A DNA stretch of 64,000 bases, from NCBI GenBank assembly GCA_016124655.1, contig WGNI01000009.1:1-64000 (forward strand), given 5' to 3'. This document shows positions 57,406-64,000 of this stretch, piece after piece. The notes under the pieces were generated by a model that saw only the letters and a program-made list of their open reading frames with translations, was not told the DNA's origin and ran no database searches. A program made the position numbers and the translations under genes. The first letter of the stretch is position 1, and each line of letters starts with the position of its first letter. Origin of the DNA: Alphaproteobacteria bacterium. GTDB lineage: Bacteria > Pseudomonadota > Alphaproteobacteria > Caulobacterales > Aquidulcibacteraceae.

Positions 57406-58761
57406 ATGGCGCAGCAACAAGATCGCGAAATGACCGCGCTGGAGACGGCGCACGCCGTGCGCACGGGCGCGCTCTCTGCGCTGGAGGCGTGCGACGCTGC
57501 CATCGCCCGCATCGAGGCGCGCGATGGGCCGATCAACGCGGTTGTTGTGCGCGATTTCGATCGCGCCCGCGCCGCCGCGAAGGCGCTCGATCGCGGCGGC
57601 GCAAAAGGTGATTCCCGTCCGCTCATCGGCGTGCCGATGACGATCAAGGAATCCCACGATATCGAAGGCCTGCCCACCACCTGGGGCTTCCCCGGCTTCC
57701 GCGATTTCATGCCCGAGCGCGACGGCCTCGTGGCGCGGCGGTTGAAAAATGCCGGCGCGGTGCTGCTCGGCAAATCCAACGTGCCGATGGCGCTCGCCGA
57801 TTGGCAAAGCGTCAACGAGGTCTATGGGCGCACGCACAATCCCCACGATCACGCGCGCTCGCCCGGCGGCTCCTCCGGCGGCTCGGCCGCGGCGCTCGCC
57901 GCCGGCATGGTGCCGCTGGAAGTGGGCTCAGACATCGGCGGCTCGATCCGCGTGCCCGCGCACTTCTGCGGCGTGTTCGGCCACAAGAGCACCTACGGCA
58001 TCATTCCGATGCAGGGCCACGCCTTTCCTGGAACCAGCGGCGCCGACCGGCCGATGTCGGTGCTTGGCCCAATGGCGCGCAGCGCCGATGATCTCATCGC
58101 CGCGCTGGAGCTTCTCGCAGGCCCCATCGAGACCTCGCCCTATCGCTTGAGCTTGCCGCCGCCGCGCGCGGAGCACATGCGCGACGTCCGCATTGTCGTG
58201 CTCGACGCCCATCCCGTCGCGCGCATCGGCGCCGACGTGCACGATGCGATCCACAAGCTCGCCGACGCGGCGTGCGAGGAGGGCGCCCAGATCGTGCGCG
58301 ACGTGGAGGATTTGCCCGATCTCGCCGACGCGCACGCCAATTACGTGCGCATGCTGAATACCGCGATGACGCGCGGCGCGCCGGGCGCGACGCCAGTCGA
58401 TGCGCATGTCTGGATGGGCTTGCTGGATGCGCAATTCGCGCTGCAACGCCGCTGGGCGCGCGTGTTTGAACAAACCGACGTCGTGCTCGCGCCGGTGTTT
58501 GGATTGCCCGCCTTCGAACACAAGACGGAGCCGGAATGGAAAGACCGTTCGCTCACGATCGATGGCGAAGAAACCGCCTATGGCGCGCAACTGGCCTGGG
58601 CTGGCCTGGCGAGCTTTTCCGGTCTTCCAGCGACGGTCGCCCCCGTCGCCAAAAGCAAAGAGGGGCTGCCGATCGGCGTGCAGATCCTCGCGGATCTCTA
58701 TCAGGATAACACCGCGCTTGCGTTCGCGCGGGCGCTGGAGCGCGCCGGCCTCACCGTGTAG
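57406..58761 (+). CDS. Amidase-signature-family hydrolase
   Basis: 451 residues. The Ser-cisSer-Lys triad is visible: Lys in VPMTIKESHD, cis-Ser in SPGGSSGGSAAAL and the nucleophile Ser in GSDIGGSIRVPAHFCGVFGHK. The typical C-terminal part (GLPIGVQILADLYQD) is present. It hydrolyses amides; no substrate can be picked. It lacks gatBC neighbours, so it is not the tRNA amidotransferase. Runs after the VOC gene in the same direction with a 69-base gap containing a small hairpin (CTTCCCGT/ACGGGAG). Confidence 0.92.
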   Translation: MAQQQDREMTALETAHAVRTGALSALEACDAAIARIEARDGPINAVVVRDFDRARAAAKALDRGGAKGDSRPLIGVPMTIKESHDIEGLPTTWGFPGFRDFMPERDGLVARRLKNAGAVLLGKSNVPMALADWQSVNEVYGRTHNPHDHARSPGGSSGGSAAALAAGMVPLEVGSDIGGSIRVPAHFCGVFGHKSTYGIIPMQGHAFPGTSGADRPMSVLGPMARSADDLIAALELLAGPIETSPYRLSLPPPRAEHMRDVRIVVLDAHPVARIGADVHDAIHKLADAACEEGAQIVRDVEDLPDLADAHANYVRMLNTAMTRGAPGATPVDAHVWMGLLDAQFALQRRWARVFEQTDVVLAPVFGLPAFEHKTEPEWKDRSLTIDGEETAYGAQLAWAGLASFSGLPATVAPVAKSKEGLPIGVQILADLYQDNTALAFARALERAGLTV

Positions 58762-58889
58762 CAGCAGGTCGCGGCGCGCGGCCCGGCGTGGTAGCATGCG
58801 CGCCTGCGCCTGAGGCGCGGCGTGCGCCTTCGGTGCTGGATGGTCGATTCAGCGCGCCATCCCGCGCGCCGACGCCAAGGAGCGCCGCC

Positions 58890-59315
58890 ATGAAAGTCAA
58901 AGACGCCATGCACACGGGCGTGACGTGGGCCGATCCCTCAACGCCGGTCGCCGAACTCGCGCACATGATGCGCCGCTGCGATGTCGGCGCCATTCCCATC
59001 GGCGAGAATGATCGCCTCGTCGGCATCGTCACCGATCGCGACATCGTTTGCCGCGGCATTGCTGCCCGGCTCGATCTCAACGGACTGCGCGCGCGCGACG
59101 TGATGACGCCGGAAGTGATCTGGTGCCGCGACGATGAGGATTTGTCCGACGCCGTGCGCATCATGGAGGCGCGCAAGGTGCGCCGCCTGCCGGTGATCAA
59201 CCGCGACAAGCGCATGGTCGGCATGTTGGCGATCGGCGACGTGTGCGCCGCCGCGCCGCAAACGCTGGCCGGCGAAGTCATCGCCGCGGTCGCTGCGCAC
59301 CACGACGGCGCCTGA
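58890..59315 (+). CDS. Two-CBS-domain protein
   Basis: 141 residues from the ATG at 58890, preceded by AAGGAG. Two CBS modules: KVKDAMHTGVTWADPSTPVAEL with LVGIVTDRDIVCR, and ARDVMTPEVIWCRDDEDLSDAV with VRRLPVINRDKRMVGMLAIGD. Stand-alone CBS pairs bind adenosyl ligands and sense energy state. No partner enzyme is adjacent. Confidence 0.92.
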   Translation: MKVKDAMHTGVTWADPSTPVAELAHMMRRCDVGAIPIGENDRLVGIVTDRDIVCRGIAARLDLNGLRARDVMTPEVIWCRDDEDLSDAVRIMEARKVRRLPVINRDKRMVGMLAIGDVCAAAPQTLAGEVIAAVAAHHDGA

Positions 59316-59317
59316 CC

Positions 59318-59335
59318 CGTGATCAGGTGATCACG
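59318..59335. other. 18-base hairpin between convergent CBS and GST genes
   Basis: CGTGATCA and TGATCACG form a perfect eight-base stem around GG. It overlaps the GST stop. No T-run follows, so it is only a possible terminator. Confidence 0.4.
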
Positions 59336-59951
59336 ACGGCGGCGCCATCAAGGCGTCGTCGATCTCGCGCGCACGGACGGCTGCGGGCCGGCTCATCAGG
59401 CCGCCCGCATACGCCTCGAACGCCGGGCGCTTCTCCAGCCAGCCGAATTGCAGGCCCCAGCCGATCTGCGAGCCGACATAGACGTCCGCCGCGCTGAACC
59501 GGTCGCCCGCGATATAGGTCTTGCCCGTCACTGCGCGTTCCAGCGCATCGACGGTTTGCTGCAGCGAGCCATAGCCCGCCATCGCCTTGCGCTCTTCGGG
59601 AACGACAAAACCCATCGCGGTATTGGTGCTCGCCGCCTCCAGCGGCCCCGCGGCGAAGAACATCCAGCGATAATAGTCCGCGCGATCCTTCGCGGCCGGC
59701 GCAAGGTTCGCTTCGGGAAACGCGTCGGCGAGATACGCGCAGATCGCCGCGCACTCAGTGACGACGCGACCGCCGTGCTGGATCGCCGGCACCTTGCCCA
59801 TCGGGTTCACCGCCAGATAGGCCGGCGCCTTCATCGACGTGGCGTAGTCCAGAATTTCGGTGCGATAGGGCTGACCGACTTCCTCCAGCATCCAGCGCGC
59901 GATGCGCCCCCGCGACATCGGATTGGTGTAGAAAACAAGCTCGTCCGCCAT
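59331..59951 (-). CDS. Glutathione S-transferase-family protein
   Basis: 206 residues from the ATG at 59951. The thioredoxin-like half reads LVFYTNPMSRGRIARWMLEEVG and VNPMGKVPAIQHGGRVVTECAAICAYL (substrate-binding cis-Pro and Glu-Cys motif). The helical half has YIAGDRFSAADVYVGSQIGW. A Ser/Met-rich N-terminus (NPMSRGRI) is of the bacterial type. Substrate unknown. Confidence 0.9.
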   Translation of the reverse strand: MADELVFYTNPMSRGRIARWMLEEVGQPYRTEILDYATSMKAPAYLAVNPMGKVPAIQHGGRVVTECAAICAYLADAFPEANLAPAAKDRADYYRWMFFAAGPLEAASTNTAMGFVVPEERKAMAGYGSLQQTVDALERAVTGKTYIAGDRFSAADVYVGSQIGWGLQFGWLEKRPAFEAYAGGLMSRPAAVRAREIDDALMAPPS

Positions 59952-60034
59952 CGCGCGCCTCCACTTGGAACACGCGAACATATCACGAACATGCGCTGCC
60001 GCAACTGAAGAAATCGTCACGCACAACGCGCGCG

Positions 60035-60493
60035 CTATTCCCCCAAGGCCTTTGCCAAATTCGACAACAAAAGCTCCGAGCCCTCGATCCGGTCGGCGAT
60101 CGCAAAGCCGTCCACCAGCAGATAGATGTCTTCCGCGAACGTCACCCGCGCGCCTGCGCCCTCGGGCGCGATCACGACCGACGTCATCGACACTGAAAAT
60201 GGCTCGCCATTGATCGTCATGTGATAGCTGAAGATCATGCGCTCATTCTCCACGATGTCGTGGTAGAGGCAGTCATTGGTGAAGCGCCAGCCGCGGCCAT
60301 TGACGCCTGCCGTGCGCTCAAACCCGCCGACGCGGAAATCCAGTTCATGCGTGATGCTGTCGAAGCCGTCGCCGCACGCGAACCAGGATTTCTTCGCGTC
60401 GGGATCCGCAAACGCGGCGAACACGCGCGCAGGCGTGGCGCGATAGGCGCGCGTCAGCACAAACCGGTCATGGGAAAGAAACGCCCGCGTCAT
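60035..60493 (-). CDS. SRPBCC/AHSA1-family protein, second of the ArsR operon
   Basis: 152 residues. DRFVLTRAYRATPARVFAAFADPDAKKSW, the helix-grip core, EFRVGGFER-like LDFRVGGFERTAG, and the C-terminal SELLLSNLAKALGE are typical. Four-base overlap with its paralogue upstream. It belongs to the ArsR-SRPBCC-SRPBCC operon, a common arrangement whose ligand is unknown. Confidence 0.85.
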   Translation of the reverse strand: MTRAFLSHDRFVLTRAYRATPARVFAAFADPDAKKSWFACGDGFDSITHELDFRVGGFERTAGVNGRGWRFTNDCLYHDIVENERMIFSYHMTINGEPFSVSMTSVVIAPEGAGARVTFAEDIYLLVDGFAIADRIEGSELLLSNLAKALGE

Positions 60494-60948
60494 CGCTTGA
60501 TCTCCACCATAAGCTTATCCAGGGTTTCGCCCCATCCGCGCTCGCGATCCGCTTCGTTGTCTTCACCGCTCAGCAACACGAGCTGATCGGTGACGATCAG
60601 CCGGCACGTGTTTCCGTCGGGCAGAAATTCCGCCGTGACCATCGACGTGGTGACGCGCTCATCCTCCCGCAGGATCGTCATCGACGAACAGATCCGCGCA
60701 TCCGCGACGATGTCCTCATAGCGGCAATCCTCGAAATAGGTCGGGCCGTCCGGCGGTCCGAACGAGAGATATTTCCGGCCGCCCACAACAAAGTCATGCG
60801 CCAGGATCTCCGAGCGCCATCCGCCGTCGCCCGGCAGATACCAGCGCCCCAGCGCATCCGCGTCGCTCCATGCCGCGAACACGCGCGCGGGCGCTGCGGG
60901 CAGCATGCGTTCAATGTGGATCGTGTGATGCGATGTCGTGATGGCCAT
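60490..60948 (-). CDS. SRPBCC/AHSA1-family protein, first of the pair
   Basis: 152 residues. HHTIHIERMLPAAPARVFAAWSDADALGRW is the family N-terminus; DFVVGGRKYLSFGPPDGPTYFEDCRYEDI follows. It resembles the downstream copy, so the two look like an old duplication. The gene sits 33 bases after the ArsR gene. Confidence 0.87.
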   Translation of the reverse strand: MAITTSHHTIHIERMLPAAPARVFAAWSDADALGRWYLPGDGGWRSEILAHDFVVGGRKYLSFGPPDGPTYFEDCRYEDIVADARICSSMTILREDERVTTSMVTAEFLPDGNTCRLIVTDQLVLLSGEDNEADRERGWGETLDKLMVEIKR

Positions 60949-60981
60949 GCCCGGCCTCCCTGTGGTCTGGGAATTGATCGG

Positions 60982-61320
60982 CTATGCCGCGCCGTCCGGA
61001 TCGGTCTCGCGCAGATAGGCGCCGAGCCGATCGAGCCGCGTCTCCCACAGCGCGCGATGGCGCGCCAGCCAATCGTCCACGCGCTTCAGCCCCTCCGGCT
61101 CCAGCCGGCAGGGCTTTTTCTGCGCCGCGCGCCCGCGCGAGATCAGCCCGGCCTTTTCCAGAACCCGCAAATGTTTCGCCACCGCCTGCGCGCTCATGGG
61201 AAACGGCCGCGCCAGGTCCGTCAGCGTCATCTCGCCTTGCCCAAGCCGCGACAGGATCGCCCGGCGGGTGGGATCGGCCAGCGCGGCGAACGCGGCGTCG
61301 AGGGGGTCAGTTGCCAGCAA
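60982..61320 (-). CDS. ArsR-family transcriptional regulator
   Basis: 112 residues from a TTG at 61320, which starts LLATDPLDAAFAALADPTRRAIL; this fits the usual length of about 110. A longer frame to an ATG at 61425 exists but adds a non-homologous tail. The winged helix reads LGQGEMTLTDLARPFPMSAQAVAKHLRVLEKAGLISR. The metal-site cysteines of ArsR/SmtB are absent, so it probably senses something else. It controls the SRPBCC pair. A palindrome ATCAATTGAT lies just upstream. Confidence 0.88.
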   Translation of the reverse strand: MLATDPLDAAFAALADPTRRAILSRLGQGEMTLTDLARPFPMSAQAVAKHLRVLEKAGLISRGRAAQKKPCRLEPEGLKRVDDWLARHRALWETRLDRLGAYLRETDPDGAA

Positions 61321-61332
61321 GGGAGAGAACCA

Positions 61333-61342
61333 ATCAATTGAT
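61333..61342. promoter_or_regulatory. Possible ArsR operator
   Basis: ATCAATTGAT is a perfect 10-base palindrome 13 bases upstream of the ArsR start codon, where autorepressors bind. The inference rests on position and symmetry only. Confidence 0.35.
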
Positions 61343-61443
61343 AAACCGAGTAGTTGAATACGAACAACCGCGCGGAGTGTCAAGCGCCGCCGCGTCGACG
61401 CAAAGAGCCGTGAAAACGCGGGCAAATCGCCCGGCGTGCATCG

Positions 61444-61683
61444 TCAGCGTGAAAAGAACCGCACCCGCACGCCCGGCCGCACCTGCGCCAGCGCGATGAT
61501 CTGCGCGCCCGGCGCCACCGCGATCACCCCGCCATTGTCGCCCGCAATCAGCACCACGACCGGATCGTCCGGCTCTGGCGCGGGCGCATCATGCAGCGCC
61601 GCGACCTTCATGCGGAACAGGGACACCGATTCCAGGGTCGGCGGCGGCGAAGCCGGCCGCGCGGGCGCCAATGTCTCGCTCAT
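61444..61683 (-). CDS. Possible small protein upstream of recA
   Basis: 79 residues from the ATG at 61683. The N-terminus is Pro/Ala-rich ([13 protein letters not shown]). The second half is a beta-like run [22 protein letters not shown] followed by VRVRFFSR. Divergent from recA, no family recognised. It could be a chance frame in GC-rich DNA. Confidence 0.4.
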   Translation of the reverse strand: MSETLAPARPASPPPTLESVSLFRMKVAALHDAPAPEPDDPVVVLIAGDNGGVIAVAPGAQIIALAQVRPGVRVRFFSR

Positions 61684-61769
61684 GCGCGCATCCGTGACTT
61701 GGCCCCCCAGCTCGCACTGCATCAACCATACCGTTCCGCACGCGCAATGGCGAGCGGGGCGGACACGAA

Positions 61770-61784
61770 GTTCTTCTTGTGTTC
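61770..61784 (+). promoter_or_regulatory. LexA (SOS) box of recA
   Basis: GTTCTTCTTGTGTTC is an exact GTTC-N7-GTTC, the alphaproteobacterial LexA site. It lies 95 bases before the recA ATG. A second candidate, GAACAAAATGTGTAC, partly overlaps downstream with one mismatch. Confidence 0.75.
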
Positions 61785-61878
61785 CGGAACAAAATGTGTA
61801 CAAATGCACAGGTTGCGGCGCGGCCTCTGCCTTTTGAGTGGCCCTCACGCCGGACTCAGGCCTAGTGGAGCGAATGAC

Positions 61879-62940
<1,062 letters not shown>

Positions 62941-63119
62941 GCGCAAGCGTGCTCTGAAGGCGCGGCGCCTTGGCGGGCGCGGCGCCGCTCCCTATACCCA
63001 TAGACAAGCGCCGGCGGTTCGCCGCGGGCCTGATCGGTCCGCGCGCGGATCGCCCGCAAGCCGTTTCAACCGCCCGGCCGCGCCGCCTGCAGCGCTGTGG
63101 CCGCTAGTCAGGGATGCGC

Positions 63120-64000
<881 letters not shown>

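Noticed and set aside
62941-63000. Possible terminator after recA
   Set aside because: GGCGCGGCGCC repeats can pair, but the stems are ambiguous and no T-run follows.

Overview
The window is about 64 kb of dense, GC-rich chromosome from an alphaproteobacterium. The cell-cycle and nucleoid genes trcR (DUF1013) and gapR (DUF2312), the order recA then alaS, rpsU beside COQ9, the DUF1192/DUF1465/rpmE cluster and the Caulobacterales-style intergenic repeats point to the Caulobacterales/Hyphomonadaceae neighbourhood. No species name can be supported from sequence alone. No rRNA, tRNA, CRISPR array or intact mobile element was seen.

Layout. 0-0.2 kb: 3' end of an IS481-type transposase, ending inside a long hairpin repeat. 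0.2-7 kb: small membrane protein, TonB-dependent receptor, MoaD-like/BNR-repeat pair, phosphotransferase and purD, all on the minus strand. 7-14.5 kb: a cytochrome oxidase subunit IV-like protein and the proton-translocating transhydrogenase (pntAA, pntAB, pntB), interrupted by a VOC/SRPBCC/SnoaL block and by a membrane protein with a colicin-immunity-like N-terminus; then DUF4160/DUF2442, a membrane-anchored TIR protein and DUF1801. 14.5-23 kb: EVE protein, lipase-like hydrolase, NatAB-type ABC exporter, rpsU, COQ9, a TIR-like/deoxyribosyltransferase-fold protein with a small basic partner, and purEK. 23-36 kb: diguanylate cyclase, DNA ligase/exonuclease pair, PAP2-like and LpxR-like proteins, two YdcH proteins, a repeat-rich gap, trcR, flavin monooxygenase, a retropepsin-like protein, S41 peptidase, quinone oxidoreductase, DUF1192/DUF1465 and rpmE. 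36-48.5 kb: glycoside hydrolase plus GT-C-like membrane protein, AarF kinase, orphan NtrC-type regulator, a 192-bp tandem repeat, gapR, hydrolase, TPR proteins, rpmJ and a nitronate monooxygenase-like protein.

48.5-56.3 kb looks accessory. It holds small unrecognised genes, a decayed tyrosine integrase remnant, shared short repeat motifs, and a complete DAB inorganic-carbon accumulation operon (dabB-dabA) with a divergent LysR regulator across an AT-rich intergenic region. 56.4-64 kb returns to core style: soxR with a near-consensus SoxR box driving a VOC gene, amidase, CBS protein, GST, an ArsR-SRPBCC-SRPBCC operon, recA with an alphaproteobacterial SOS box, and the start of alaS.

The most notable points are: a family of TAGAGC...GCTCTA hairpins whose terminal TAG is the stop codon of three different genes; a two-gene module of a TIR-like protein and a small basic protein; the DAB island; an rpsU gene whose conserved start falls on an AUC codon; and degenerate catalytic motifs in two enzyme-like proteins.
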